Shown here piece after piece: positions 1 to 10,400 of a stretch of DNA of 64,000 bases. Both the position numbers and the translations under genes were made by a program. Each line of letters opens with the position of its first letter. The stretch's first letter is position 1. This stretch comes from JACCTU01 sp963809175 (GTDB lineage Bacteria; Actinomycetota; Thermoleophilia; Gaiellales; Gaiellaceae). The stretch is taken from assembly GCA_963809175.1 (NCBI GenBank), contig CAWEIK010000003.1, positions 434,001-498,000 on the forward strand. The letters run 5' to 3'. The notes under the pieces were generated by a model. It worked only from the letters and a program-made list of their open reading frames with translations, had not been told where the DNA came from and did no database searches.

Positions 1-1
1 A

Positions 2-1414
2 GTGCTGGCAGTAGCCGCGGTGGGTCCGCGTGACGAACTCGACGAGGGGCGGCATGTTCCCGCGCGTCGTCGGGTTCTGGTCGTAGACGTAGCTCTGGCC
101 GTCCCGGAACGACGTCTCGAGCTCGACGACGGCCGCGTACGGGCTCGGGGCGTCCCCCGCGATCGCAAGCGCGCGCTCGTAGAGCGGGCGATAGGAGCCG
201 AGCGACGGGTTCTCGGCGAAGATCCGGTCCATCGCCTCGCGCCGCCCCGGCGTGCCGAAGTGCGGCGCCGGCGGCGTCGAGGTGCGCGTCTGCACGATCA
301 GATAGCGATCGAGCGCGGAGGAGTAGATCGGTTGGGACCGCGCGAGCGCCTGCGGCGACGGTCGCGGCGCGTAGCTCCACGACGTGTAGGTCGAGCCGCG
401 CGGGACGCCTCGGGGGACGTACGCGGTACCGGTCGACTGGTAGAGCACGAACTCGTCCTCGTCGTCGAGCTCGTAGCGCACGGGCACGGACGCGCCGATC
501 AGCCGGTTGTCCTGGAGCGCCTCGACCTTTACGCGGGCTCGAAGCTGCTGCTCCTCGTTGCGGCCGGCGGCCGGCATGAGCGGGTCGACGAGCGGGTCCG
601 GTTGCACCTCGAGCGTCGACTCGAGCCAGTAGTCACCGTTGAAGACGTCGAGCGTCGTCGCCCGCCAGTAGCGCGAGATCGGCGGCGCCTCGATCGTCAG
701 CACCGTCGTCTTGCGCTCGGGCCAGGTCAGCGCCGCGTAGTTGGAGTCCCAGACGTAGTCGACGCTGGCCGGGAGCTCGTTCTTGTTCGAGGGCTCCCAC
801 GTCTCCCAGGCGAGAAACGCGCCCTTCGCGACCGCGGGCACGGCCGAGACCAGACCCGCCGCGACGACGACCGCGGCCGCAGCGACCGACACCTGGCGCA
901 GGCTTGCCGTCCTCGAGAGTCCGCCGAGGAGCACGAGCGCGGCGACGAGGATCACCGCGCCCCGACCGACGGTGTTCGAGCTGGTCAAGAGTGTCGCCGG
1001 CCAGGCGGCTCCCGCAACGAGCAGCCCCGTCGCGAGCACGGCACGACGCTCCGCGACCGCGAGTGAGATCGCGAGCGTGAAGCCGAGCACCGCGATCACG
1101 ACGAGCCCGTGCATCAGCGGGTGTCCGGCCGTCGCGAAGGGCAGCGGTACGTCGTAGTACAGGTAGAAGCCGTCGACGATCCGCCGCCACGCCTCTCCGG
1201 GCCGAGCCGTCCCGACCGCGTAGTTGAGCCCGAGCAGAACCGCCACGGGCACGGCGGCGAGGCGCAGGCGGCGCCGCGGGAGCAGCGCGGGCAGGACGCC
1301 GATCACGAACGACCAGAAGAGCAAGCCCCACGTCACCTCCCCGTGCTCGAGTCGCAGCCAGCTCCAGCCCATGACGAGAGCGGCGAGCAGGCCGAGAGCC
1401 GCCGTCCTACGCAC
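2..1414 (-). CDS. TgpA-like membrane transglutaminase (3' end outside window)
   Basis: The frame opens at a GTG (1414) that overlaps the end of the DUF58 gene by 8 bases and stays open to the window edge, giving 471 residues. The N-terminal half is a run of hydrophobic segments (for example WGLLFWSFVIG near residue 31), followed by a large extracytoplasmic region. The last residues in the window read GYCQH, the start of the transglutaminase-core motif; the Cys at about residue 469 would be the nucleophile, so the His and Asp of the triad lie beyond the edge. MoxR-DUF58-transglutaminase is a widespread bacterial cluster. The substrate is unknown; a cell-envelope role is inferred. Confidence 0.8.
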   Translation of the reverse strand, partial: MRRTAALGLLAALVMGWSWLRLEHGEVTWGLLFWSFVIGVLPALLPRRRLRLAAVPVAVLLGLNYAVGTARPGEAWRRIVDGFYLYYDVPLPFATAGHPLMHGLVVIAVLGFTLAISLAVAERRAVLATGLLVAGAAWPATLLTSSNTVGRGAVILVAALVLLGGLSRTASLRQVSVAAAAVVVAAGLVSAVPAVAKGAFLAWETWEPSNKNELPASVDYVWDSNYAALTWPERKTTVLTIEAPPISRYWRATTLDVFNGDYWLESTLEVQPDPLVDPLMPAAGRNEEQQLRARVKVEALQDNRLIGASVPVRYELDDEDEFVLYQSTGTAYVPRGVPRGSTYTSWSYAPRPSPQALARSQPIYSSALDRYLIVQTRTSTPPAPHFGTPGRREAMDRIFAENPSLGSYRPLYERALAIAGDAPSPYAAVVELETSFRDGQSYVYDQNPTTRGNMPPLVEFVTRTHRGYCQH

Positions 1415-2609
1415 CCGCAGCCTCCCCGCTCAGCGCCGCTCCGAGGACGAGCCTCAGGTCGTCGCCGCGGCGAACGACGGCGACGGGAACGCCCGAGGCC
1501 TGCAGCTTGAGCAGCCCCGGCTCTCGCGTCGGGCGACCGCCCGCGAACGTCGGTGCGTCGACGTAGACGACGGAGACGCGGCGCTGGGCGAGCGAGCGGT
1601 GAACGACGCGGTCGACGAGCCCGGCGTCGAGACGCGACGTGACGATCGCGAGCTCGAACGCGCGTGCCGCCGGGCCGGAGTCGTCGACGAGCAGCGCGGC
1701 GAGCGGCACCTGCCCGGTGGGCTCGACCGCGGCGAGCGTCTCGAGCGCCTGCCGCCACTCGCCGAGCGCGGTCTGCACGCGAACGACCTCCTGCCGTAGG
1801 GAGTTCACGACCAGCACGGCACGACGGTCTCGCACCACTTGCGTGCGAAGCAGCGAGCCCGCTACTCGCACCTGCGCGTCGAAGCTGTCGCCTGCGACCG
1901 AGCGCGCGTCCGCGTCGAGCAGGATCGCCACCTCGTCGCGCGGCTCGTCCTGAAGCTCCTTCACCATCAGCTGCCCGCGTCGGGCGGTCGACTTCCAGTG
2001 CACCTTCCTGAGCGACTCGCCCTCCTCGTACTCGCGCACGCTGTGCACGTCGAACCCGGAGGGGCGGCGCAGGAGGAGCCGCCGGCCGTTGTCGGCTCGG
2101 GCCCCGCTCTCGGAGAAGAGCAGGTCGAGCTCGACGATCCGCGGCAGCACGAGGAGGGCGCCCTGCTCGGCCAGCGGCACTCTGCCCTGCTCGAGCCCGA
2201 ACGGGTCCTCGACCAGCGCAGTCGCTTGATCGAGCGAGTAGCGGCCGCGCGGAACCGACCGGAGCACGTAACGGCCCCTGAGGAACCGACCGTCTCGGCG
2301 CAGCGGAATCTGCCGCTCGCCGAGCCGGGCGAACCGCTCCACGACGCTCACCGAAGCGAGCCCGACCGGGCCGCGAGGCTCCACCTCGACGTCGACCACG
2401 ACGTCGTCGCCCTCGACGTGCTCGCCCGTGCCCGCGCGCCGTCGGTAGGCCATCGGGCGAGCGGCGGCGTGCACGCTCACCGCGGAGACCAGCACCGCGA
2501 GCAGGAAGCCGATCGCGACCGGGTAGAGCGCCTGAGAGCCGAACGCCCAGGCCGCGACGTACAGCGCGCCGCCGAGGACGAGCAGCAGGCGGCCCCGGCG
2601 GGTGAGCAT
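1407..2609 (-). CDS. DUF58 domain protein
   Basis: A 400-residue protein with two N-terminal membrane helices (about residues 6-50), a beta-rich middle, and the DUF58 signature in the C-terminal half, recognised by EYEEGESLRKVHWKSTA. The following stretch, with DEVAILLDAD, looks like a von Willebrand A-type fold. Its ATG overlaps the moxR stop (ATGA, 2607-2611), and it overlaps the transglutaminase start, so the three are translated together. DUF58 proteins usually accompany MoxR ATPases and are thought to be their partners in assembling or activating a membrane complex. That role is family knowledge, not shown here. Confidence 0.85.
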   Translation of the reverse strand: MLTRRGRLLLVLGGALYVAAWAFGSQALYPVAIGFLLAVLVSAVSVHAAARPMAYRRRAGTGEHVEGDDVVVDVEVEPRGPVGLASVSVVERFARLGERQIPLRRDGRFLRGRYVLRSVPRGRYSLDQATALVEDPFGLEQGRVPLAEQGALLVLPRIVELDLLFSESGARADNGRRLLLRRPSGFDVHSVREYEEGESLRKVHWKSTARRGQLMVKELQDEPRDEVAILLDADARSVAGDSFDAQVRVAGSLLRTQVVRDRRAVLVVNSLRQEVVRVQTALGEWRQALETLAAVEPTGQVPLAALLVDDSGPAARAFELAIVTSRLDAGLVDRVVHRSLAQRRVSVVYVDAPTFAGGRPTREPGLLKLQASGVPVAVVRRGDDLRLVLGAALSGEAAGA

Positions 2610-3575
2610 CAGACGGGGACGGGAGTCTTGTCGAGCGCGTCGCGGACGAGGTCGACGCTCGTCGTCCCCGCTGCGCGCGCCTCGGGCGCGACGATCAACC
2701 GGTGCGAGAGCACGGCCTCGGCGACGGCCTTGACGTCGTCCGGGGAGAGGTAGTCGCGTGCGTCCGCGAGCGCTCGGGCCTTCGCGACGCGGACGAGCGA
2801 GATTCCCGCCCGTGGACTGCCCCCCAGGTAGAGCCGCGAGTCCGCCCGCGTGTGGCGGAGCAGGGCGACCACGTACCGGTTGACGCTCTCCTCGACGAAG
2901 ATCGCCTGCGCCTCTGCGACCAGCGCGAGGACCTCCTGCCCGTTCGTGACCGGCTCGAGCGTCTCGAGCGGCGAGCCCGAGGTCTGCTCGGAGAGCATCC
3001 GGGACTCGTCGGCGAGCGTCGGGTAGCCGATCGCGACGCGCAGCGCGAAGCGGTCGAGCTGCGCCTCGGGCAGCGGATAGGTGCCCTCGTACTCGATCGG
3101 GTTCTGCGTGGCCATGACCATGAAGGGCGGTGCGAGCTCGTACGAGAAGCCGTCGATCGTCACCTGCCGCTCCTGCATGCACTCGAGGAGCGCGGACTGC
3201 GTCTTCGGCGAGGCCCTGTTGATCTCGTCGACCAGCAGGAGGTTCGCGAAGACCGGGCCCGGGCCGGAACTCGAACTCGTTCTGCGCCTGGTTGAACACG
3301 TTCACGCCGGTCACGTCCGAGGGCAGCAGGTCGGGCGTGAACTGGAGTCGCGAGAAGGAGACGTCCAGCGACCGGGCGAGCGCCTTGGCGAGCGTCGTCT
3401 TGCCGACGCCCGGCAGGTCCTCGATGATCAGGTGGCCCTCGGCGACCAGGCAGAGCACGACGAGCCTGAGCGTCTCCTCGGGCGCGTGCACGACCCGCTG
3501 GAGGTTCTCGACGATCGACGCGATCGTGCGCTGCGCGTCGTCGACGGTGACCGTCTGCCTACCGACCGCGTCCAT
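2609..3575 (-). CDS. MoxR-family AAA+ ATPase (frame-shifted in this sequence)
   Basis: Residues 1-105 contain Walker A (GVGKT, 56-60). The protein then changes frame at about 3255, where one extra base interrupts the stretch before Walker B; the next frame continues with LECMQERQVTIDG, the sensor region MVMATQNPIEYEGTYPLPEAQLDRF and the lid domain. The span is a multiple of three plus one, consistent with one inserted base. The start (ATG 3575) lies inside the last codons of coaBC. MoxR ATPases act as chaperones with DUF58 proteins. A consensus error is more likely than a pseudogene because both halves are fully conserved. Confidence 0.85.
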
Positions 3576-4728
3576 CGGCCTCCTCGAGCAGCCGGGCGAC
3601 CTCGTCGAGAATCGCCCCCGCGACGGCCCGCTTCGGTGCCTTCTCGACCCGCCGGTCCCCGTCCCTGCCGATCAGCGTCACCTCGTTCTCCTCCGAGTCG
3701 AACCCGATGTCTGCTCGTGATACGTCATTGAAGACGACGAGGTTCACGTTCTTGTCAGTGAGCTTCTGCCGGGCGCGATCGATCCCGCCCCCCGATTCGG
3801 CCGCGAAGCCGACCAGGAGCGGACCGTCAGCCCGCTCGCCCAGGGTTCGCAGGACGTCGGTGGTCGGCTCGAGCTCCAGCGTCCACGGCGCGACGTCCTT
3901 GCCGCGCTTGCCCGCGACGACCTCGGCCGGGCGGTAGTCCGCCACGGCTGCGGCCATCACGACGACGTCGGCGTCGGCCGCCCTGGTGAGCACCTCGCGC
4001 TCGACGTCCGCAGCCGTCGGCGCCGGAACGAGCTCGAGGCCCCCGGGCGTCGGCACCGTGAGGTTCGCGGCGACGAGCGTCACGTCGGCGCCTCGGCGGC
4101 GCGCCTCCTCGGCGAGCGCCACTCCCATGCGGCCGGAAGAGCGGTTGCCGACGAAACGCACGTCGTCGAGCGGCTCGCGCGTGCCGCCGGCGGTGACGAG
4201 GAGGCGCTTGCCCAGGAGCTGCTCGCGCTTCGCGAGCAGGGCCGCGCACGCCTCGAAGAGCTCGTCGGGCTCCGACATCCGCCCCACGCCCCACTCGCCT
4301 TCGGCCGTCTCGCCCTCGTCGGGGCCGATCAGCTCGATCCCGCGCGCGCGGATCGTCGCGACGTTCGCCTGCGTCGCCGGGCTCGCCCACATGCGCGGGT
4401 TCATCGCCGGCGCGACGAGGAGCGGGCCGCGGTGGGCCAGCGCGGCCTCGGTGACGAGGTTGTCGGCGATCCCGTGGGCGAGCTTCGCCAAGGTGTTGGC
4501 CGTGAGCGGCGCGATCACGTAGAGGTCGGCGCGCGTCAGGTGCGCGTAGAGGTCCTCCCGAGGCTCCCGCCTGGCGAGCGCGAAGAAGGTCTCCCGCCGG
4601 ACGAACCGGTCGGCGCCGTCGGTCACCAAGGGGACGACGTCGTGCCCGGCCTTGACGAGCAGCCGAACGAGCTCACACGACTTGTAAGCAGCAATCCCGC
4701 CGGTGACGCCAACCAGGATCTTGGCCAT
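3559..4728 (-). CDS. coaBC: Bifunctional phosphopantothenoylcysteine decarboxylase / phosphopantothenate-cysteine ligase
   Basis: Two fused domains for coenzyme A synthesis. The N-terminal CoaC flavoprotein part carries GVTGGIAAYK and the PAMNPRMW active-site loop. The C-terminal CoaB part carries VTAGGTREPLDDVR, NRSSGRMG and the dimer/nucleotide region around KLTDKNVNLVV. About 389 residues, normal for the family. I chose the ATG at 4728; an in-frame GTG six bases upstream is an alternative. It follows rpoZ after about 50 bases, the usual actinobacterial order gmk-rpoZ-coaBC, and its last 17 bases overlap moxR. Confidence 0.95.
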   Translation of the reverse strand: MAKILVGVTGGIAAYKSCELVRLLVKAGHDVVPLVTDGADRFVRRETFFALARREPREDLYAHLTRADLYVIAPLTANTLAKLAHGIADNLVTEAALAHRGPLLVAPAMNPRMWASPATQANVATIRARGIELIGPDEGETAEGEWGVGRMSEPDELFEACAALLAKREQLLGKRLLVTAGGTREPLDDVRFVGNRSSGRMGVALAEEARRRGADVTLVAANLTVPTPGGLELVPAPTAADVEREVLTRAADADVVVMAAAVADYRPAEVVAGKRGKDVAPWTLELEPTTDVLRTLGERADGPLLVGFAAESGGGIDRARQKLTDKNVNLVVFNDVSRADIGFDSEENEVTLIGRDGDRRVEKAPKRAVAGAILDEVARLLEEADGRGR

Positions 4729-4781
4729 GCCCACATTCTGCCGACAGCGAAGCGGCAGAAACGGCCCCCAGGAGGGAATCT

Positions 4782-5012
4782 TTACTTGGGGTACGTGTAC
4801 TTGATCATGCCCTGGGCTGTTTCCTCCATGGCCATGGTCAAGTAGTTCTTCGAGCGCGACTCGACGAGCGGCGGCGGGAAGTCCTCGTAGGTGCCCTCAC
4901 CGAGCTGCTGGTAGTAGTTGTTGATCTGGCGAGCCCGCTTGGCTGCGACGATGACCAGCGCGTAGCGCGAGTCGACGTTGTCCAGGAGCTCATCGAGGCG
5001 TGGGTGAATCAC
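4782..5012 (-). CDS. rpoZ: DNA-directed RNA polymerase omega subunit
   Basis: A 76-residue protein starting at a GTG that overlaps the gmk stop (GTGA). The sequence starts with IHPRLDELL and includes the omega signature RYALVIVAAKRARQINNYY; the C-terminus has KNYLTMAMEE, typical of actinobacterial omega. Omega assists assembly and stability of RNA polymerase. The upstream continuation of this reading frame antisense to or within gmk is not coding. Position between gmk and coaBC is the standard arrangement. Confidence 0.93.
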   Translation of the reverse strand: MIHPRLDELLDNVDSRYALVIVAAKRARQINNYYQQLGEGTYEDFPPPLVESRSKNYLTMAMEETAQGMIKYTYPK

Positions 5013-5608
5013 GTCGGCATGGTAGCTGCACCATCCAGCGCTCGTCGGACGATCCCGGACAGCTCCTCGGCGGCCCGCTCCACCTCGTCGTTCACGATCA
5101 GATAGTCGCATTGCTCCGCCTGATCGAGCTGGCGGCGTGAGAGGGCGAGCCGCTCCTCGATCTCGCCGGCACTCTCGGTGGCGCGCTCCCTGAGGCGACG
5201 CTCGAGCTCCTCGAAGTCGGGCGCGTGGATGAAGAAGAGCACGGCGTCCGGCACTCGCCCCTTGACTGCCAGCGCGCCGTTCGGCTCGAGCTCGAGCAGC
5301 GGCGCCTTGCCCTGGTCGCGGATGCGGTCGAGCTCCGACCACAGCGTCCCCGACCGCTGCCCCCACGGGAAGGCGTAGTACTCGAGGAAATCGTCCTCGG
5401 CGAGCCGCCGGTCGAACTCCTCGTCGGAGATGAACCAGTAGTGGACGCCGTCGACCTCGCCCGGCCTGCGGCCCCGCGTCGTCGCGGACACCGCGAGTGC
5501 CACCTCGGGCACGCGCTTCAGGAGCTCCTGGACGAGCGTCCCTTTGCCGGCACCCGAGGTGCCGGTGATCACGAAGACCGGCGGCTTCTTAGCGATTGAA
5601 GAGCCCAA
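5009..5608 (-). CDS. gmk: Guanylate kinase
   Basis: Phosphorylates GMP to GDP. P-loop GTSGAGKGT at residues 16-24, GMP-binding segment with SATTRGRRPGEVDGVHY, and the LID/core segment ERRLRERATES. 199 residues, normal length. The start is a TTG at 5608 lying inside the final codons of the mIHF gene; a shorter start would remove part of the first beta strand before the P-loop. Purine nucleotide gene placed directly after the pyrimidine operon and before rpoZ. Confidence 0.95.
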   Translation of the reverse strand: MGSSIAKKPPVFVITGTSGAGKGTLVQELLKRVPEVALAVSATTRGRRPGEVDGVHYWFISDEEFDRRLAEDDFLEYYAFPWGQRSGTLWSELDRIRDQGKAPLLELEPNGALAVKGRVPDAVLFFIHAPDFEELERRLRERATESAGEIEERLALSRRQLDQAEQCDYLIVNDEVERAAEELSGIVRRALDGAATMPT

Positions 5609-5918
5609 CGAGCTCCGACCGCTGCCGCTCCGAGAGGCCGCCGACCGTCTTCGCCTGGCTGATCCGGGCCTGGTTGAGGAACCGTGCGGCCTTCACGCGG
5701 CCGAACTTCGGGACGGCCATGAGGATGTCGAACACCTTCGCCGTCTCGACGTACTCGGGCGGGTTGCGCAGGATCGAATCGATGCGCACGTGTCCGTCCT
5801 TGAGATCCTTCTTCAGCCTCGCCCGCTTGACCCGGATGTCGTTCGCCCGCTTCAGCGCCTCCATGCGCTGATCGAGTGAGCGCAGAGGTGCTTGGGTCTG
5901 GGTCTTGGGCGACACCAT
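5589..5918 (-). CDS. mihF: Actinobacterial integration host factor (mIHF)
   Basis: A 109-residue basic protein with the mIHF core: ALKRANDIRVKRARLKKDL, then IDSILRNPPEYVETAKVFDIL and the DNA-binding helices around MAVPKFGRVKAARFLNQARIS. mIHF is a nucleoid-associated protein found in Actinobacteria, unrelated to the alpha/beta IHF of proteobacteria. The ATG at 5918 fits the normal length. Location immediately upstream of gmk is the conserved actinobacterial context and supports the call. Confidence 0.92.
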   Translation of the reverse strand: MVSPKTQTQAPLRSLDQRMEALKRANDIRVKRARLKKDLKDGHVRIDSILRNPPEYVETAKVFDILMAVPKFGRVKAARFLNQARISQAKTVGGLSERQRSELVGLFNR

Positions 5919-5971
5919 GGCGCGGGAGTCTAACAAGTCGTCCGCGCGCTGCAACCTCTGCGGGCCGGTCC

Positions 5972-6841
5972 TTAACGCGCGTTCGCGTGTACGTCGGAGT
6001 GCTGTCCCGCATCTGTCCAGTGCGCGATTCCGCGTGCGTCGTGCACGGACTCGAGGCCCCGAGCGCTCCGCTCGACGTCGAGCTCGGCGCGAACGCGCGC
6101 AGGCGCGTCGATGTCGGCGAACAAAACCGTGCCGAGCGCGACCGCAGCTGCGCCCGCGGCGATCAACTCGAGCGCGTCGCGACCGGTGCGGACGCCGCCC
6201 ATCCCCACGATCGGGAGCGTCGTCGCACGCGCGCACGCGTACACCGCGGCAAGCGCGATCGGCTTCAGCGCGGGGCCCGAGTAGCCGCCCGATCCGCGCT
6301 CGAGCGTCGGGCGCAGCGTCCGCTCGTCGAGCGAGAGGCCGCGGATCGTGTTCACGAGCGAGAGCCCGTCTGCCCCGGCCGCTTCCACGGCGCGCGCCGT
6401 CTCCGCGACGTCCCACGTCGCGGGCGAGAGCTTGGCGTAGAGCGGCAGATCGGTCGCTGCCCGGCACGCTGCGACGATCTCCGCCGCCGACTCGGGCGCC
6501 TCGTCGACGTTCGGGCAGGAGAGATTGAGCTCGATCGTCACGTCGGCGAGCGCCGCGCACGTCTCCGCGTACTCGTCCGCGGCGAAACCTCCGACGGAGA
6601 CCCAGAGCGGGACCCCCAGCTCGCGCAGTTGCGGCAGCACGTCGTCGAGGAACTTGTCGCGACCGGGGTTGGCCAGGCCGATCGCGTTCAACATCCCGTG
6701 CTCGGTCTCGGCGATGCGCACGGGCGCGTTGCCTTCGCGCGGCAGCGGCGTGATCGTCTTCGTCACGAACGCGTCGAGTGCGCGCGCGACGTTCGGCGCG
6801 GTGAGCGCGTCGAGGCACCCGGAGCCGTTAAGCAGCAGCAA
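5972..6841 (-). CDS. pyrD: Dihydroorotate dehydrogenase, class 1B catalytic subunit
   Basis: FMN enzyme oxidising dihydroorotate to orotate. Catalytic Cys in ELNLSCPNV (about residue 109), substrate/FMN residues in PLYAKLSP, LVNTIRG and the phosphate-binding IVGMGGV. The presence of a PyrK-like gene just upstream supports type 1B, the NAD-linked form. The TTG start (6841) overlaps the end of pyrK. The N-terminus is some 10-15 residues shorter than usual, so the real start could be affected by an error in this sequence. 289 residues. Confidence 0.92.
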   Translation of the reverse strand: MLLLNGSGCLDALTAPNVARALDAFVTKTITPLPREGNAPVRIAETEHGMLNAIGLANPGRDKFLDDVLPQLRELGVPLWVSVGGFAADEYAETCAALADVTIELNLSCPNVDEAPESAAEIVAACRAATDLPLYAKLSPATWDVAETARAVEAAGADGLSLVNTIRGLSLDERTLRPTLERGSGGYSGPALKPIALAAVYACARATTLPIVGMGGVRTGRDALELIAAGAAAVALGTVLFADIDAPARVRAELDVERSARGLESVHDARGIAHWTDAGQHSDVHANAR

Positions 6842-7430
6842 GGACCGGCCCTTCGACGCAGAGGCGCTTCAGCTCGCCGCCGATCTCGACCGCGCAGCCG
6901 TAGCACGCGCCGTAGCCGCAGGCCATCGGCGCCTCCCACGCGAGCTGCGCGTCGGGCGCCAGCGCTCGCACGGCTTCGAGCATCGGCTCAGGCCCGCACG
7001 CGAGGACGTCGCGGCCGGCCGGCATCGCCTCCGTCACGTAGGTCGGCTCGATCACGACCTCGGCGTTCGGGACGAGCGCGGCCGCCTCGGCGTGCCACTC
7101 GGATCGGAAGCCGAGCAGCGCGGGCGGCGCACCGAGCCGTTCCGAAACAAAGGGCATCGGCGCGATGCCGATCCCGCCGCCGACGAGCAGCGGACGCCGG
7201 ACGTCGAGCCGGAAACCGTGGCCGAGCGGGCCAAGGACGTGGATCGCCTCGCCGGGCTCGAGCGCGCAGAGCGCGCGGGTCCCGGGGCCGATCGGGTCGA
7301 TCAGGAACGCGAGCTCCCCGGGTGGCGCGAGGCAGACCGACATCGGCCGCGGCAGCACGCGACCCGGCGCCTCGAGCATGAAGAACTGCCCAGGAGTGCC
7401 GGCGTCGAGCGCTCCGCGCTCGACGCTCAC
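6828..7430 (-). CDS. pyrK: Dihydroorotate dehydrogenase electron-transfer subunit
   Basis: FAD/[2Fe-2S] subunit that passes electrons from PyrD to NAD. Seen: FAD-binding region PGQFFMLEAP, NAD-binding GGGIGIAPM, and a C-terminal Cys cluster (MACGYGACYGC plus a later LCVEGP) that ligates the iron-sulfur centre. The only canonical in-frame start is GTG 7430, but FGPYSL just upstream also looks like family sequence, so a few N-terminal residues may be missing because of an odd start or an error near 7430-7470. It follows carB and overlaps pyrD. Confidence 0.88.
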   Translation of the reverse strand: MSVERGALDAGTPGQFFMLEAPGRVLPRPMSVCLAPPGELAFLIDPIGPGTRALCALEPGEAIHVLGPLGHGFRLDVRRPLLVGGGIGIAPMPFVSERLGAPPALLGFRSEWHAEAAALVPNAEVVIEPTYVTEAMPAGRDVLACGPEPMLEAVRALAPDAQLAWEAPMACGYGACYGCAVEIGGELKRLCVEGPVLAAA

Positions 7431-7468
7431 GAGGCTGTACGGGCCGAACTCCTGCGTTCGCGAGAACG

Positions 7469-10400
7469 CTAAGCCGAGCGCGCTTCATCGATGCGCTCCT
7501 GCAGCGACTTGGCGATCTCCGTGCGAGCGTGCGCGATCGCGTGCACCGCAGCGGAGGCGCCCGAGAGCGTGGTGATGCACGGGACCCGTGCGACCAGCGC
7601 GGCTTCGCGGATCGCGTAGCCGTCGGTGCGTGCGCCGCGGCCCTGCGGTGTGTTCACGACGAGGTCGACCTTGCCCTTGCGAATCTGGTCGACGACCGTG
7701 CGGCCCTTCTCGACGATCTCGACGTCGAGGCCGGCGCCCGTGAGCGTGTGCGCGGTCCCCGCGGTTGCGGTGAGCTTGAAGCCGAGGCCTGCGAGCGCGG
7801 CCGCGACCGGCACGGCGTTCTGCTTGTCGGCGTCCCGCACCGTGAGAAATGCAGTGCCGCTCGTCGGCAGCTTGCGCCCGGCTGCGCGCTCGGCTTTCGC
7901 GAACGCGGTCGGCAGGTCGGCGGCGGTCGCCATCACCTCGCCCGTCGAGCGCATCTCGGGACCGAGCACCGGGTCGGCGCCGGGGAAGCGGTGGAACGGG
8001 AGCACCGCGGCCTTGACGCTCACCTCGTGCGGTGTCGCGCGTCGCGGCAGCCCGAGCTCGGCGATCGTCTTCCCCGCCGAGAGGCGGCACGCCGCGTCGA
8101 CGAGGTTGACGCCCGTCGCCTTGCTCACGAACGGCACCGTGCGCGACGCACGCGGGTTCACCTCGAGCACGTAGACCTCGCGGCCGGCGATCGCGAGCTG
8201 GACGTTCAGGAGCCCGACGACGCCGAGCGCCGGGCCGAGCCGCCGCACGAACGCATCGACGTCGGCCGCCTGCTGCGGTGTCAGCGACTGAGCGGGCAGG
8301 ACGCACGCCGAGTCGCCGGAGTGCACGCCCGCCTCTTCGACGTGCTGCATCACCGCGCCGACGTAGGTGTCGTGCCCGTCGCAGACCGCGTCGACGTCGA
8401 TCTCGATCGCGTTCTCGAGGAAGCGGTCGACGAGCACCTTGCCCTCGACCGACGCGATCGCGTCGCGCACCTGGTCCTCGTCGTAGCAGACGCGCATCGA
8501 ACGACCGCCGAGGACGTAGGAGGGCCGGACGAGCACCGGATAGCCGACGCGCTCGGCGACCCCGACCGCCTCGTCGGCGGTCTCGGCCATCCCCCACGCC
8601 GGGCACTGGACGCCGAGCCGGTCGGCGAGCGCCGCGAAGCGCTCGCGGTCCTCCGCCAGATCGATGGCATCGAAGGGCGTGCCGAGGATCGGGAAGCCGG
8701 CGTGCTCGATCGCGCGGGCGAGCTTGAGCGGCGTCTGGCCGCCGAACTGGATCACGACGCCCGACCGGCTGCTCGCGCTCGAGCACCGCGAGCACCTCCT
8801 CGATCCCGAGCGGCTCGAAGTACAGGCGGTCGGAGGTGTCGTAGTCCGTGGAGACCGTCTCGGGGTTGCAGTTGACCATCACGGCCTCGTAGCCGAGCTC
8901 GCGGAAGGTCTGCGCTGCGTGGACGCAGCAGTAGTCGAACTCGATCCCCTGGCCGATCCGGTTCGGGCCTGAGCCCAGGATCACGACCGACCGGCCGGGC
9001 TCCGGAGGCGCCTCGTCGGCCTCCCCCCAGGTGGAGTAGAGGTAGTTCGACTCCGCCTCGACCTCGCCCGCACATGAATCGACTCTCCGGAAAGCGGGCC
9101 TGACGGCCCACGCTTTCCTCCGGGAGCGCGCTTCGGTCTCGGTCGTGCCGCAGGCGCCTGCGATGTCGGCGTCCGAAAACCCCATTCGCTTCAGGCGAAG
9201 CCAGTCGGCCTCGACGAGATCGTCGAGCGAGCTCAGACGCTCGAGCACGTCGCGGACACGCTCGAGCTCGGCGACGAACCAGGGGTGCATGTTCTCCGGC
9301 GTCCACTCGTCGTCGATCTCGCGCGAGCGCTTCGCTTTCAGGAAGGCCTCGGTGAACGTGCGGCCGATGCCCATCGTCTCCCCCACGCTCTTCATCTGCG
9401 TCCCGAGCGTGCGGTCGGCGCCGGGGAACTTCTCGAAGGCGAAGCGCGGGAACTTGACGACGACGTAGTCGAGCGTCGGCTCGAAGCTGGCAGGCGTCGT
9501 CTTGGTCAGGTCGTTCGGGATCTCGTCGAGCGTGTAGCCGACGGCGAGCTTCGCCGCGACCTTGGCGATCGGGTAGCCGGTCGCCTTCGACGCGAGCGCC
9601 GAGGAGCGCGAGACGCGCGGGTTCATCTCGATCACGCGCAGGTCGCCGGTGTCGCGGTTGCGCGCGAACTGGATGTTCGACCCGCCCGACTCGATCCCGA
9701 CCGCGCGCACGATCGCGGCCGCCGCGTCGCGGAGCTCCTGGTACGCGTCGTCTGACAGCGTCATCTGCGGCGCGACCGTCACCGAGTCGCCCGTGTGCAC
9801 GCCCATCGGGTCGAGGTTCTCGATCGAGCAGACGATCACGACGTTGTCCTTCTTGTCGCGCATCACCTCGAGCTCGAACTCGTCCCAGCCGCGGATCGAC
9901 TCCTCGACGAGGACCTGGTCGACCGGCGACTCGCGCAGTCCCGCCGCGACCTGGAGCCTCAGCTCGTCGATCGTGTTCGCGAAGCCGCCGCCGTGACCGC
10001 CGAGCGTGAAGGCGGGCCGGACGACCGCGGGCAGCGAGATGCCCGCGAGCTGGTCGGGCCCCGTCACGATCTTCGACTTCGGCGTCCGCAGGCCGCAGCT
10101 GTGCACCGCGTCACGGAAGAGCTCGCGGTCCTCCGCGCGGCGGATCACGTCGAGTGGCGCGCCGATCAGCTCGATCCCGAGCGCGCCGAGCAGCCCGTCG
10201 GCGGCGAGCTCCGCCGCGAGGTTGAGGCCGGTCTGCCCGCCCATCGTCGGCAGCAGCGCGTCGGGCCGCTCGCGGCCGAGCACGTCGGCGACTCCCTCGA
10301 CGTCGAGCGGCTCGATGTACGTGCGGTCCGCGAAGCCCGGGTCGGTCATGATCGTCGCGGGGTTCGAGTTGACGACGATCGTGCGGAAGCCGTCCTCGCG

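Noticed and set aside
2..1066. Plus-strand frame opposite the transglutaminase.
   Set aside because: No start context or domain; the minus strand carries the TG-core motif and membrane helices.
3250..3270. Programmed ribosomal frameshift in moxR.
   Set aside because: No slippery heptamer, and the same kind of shift occurs in many unrelated genes of the window.
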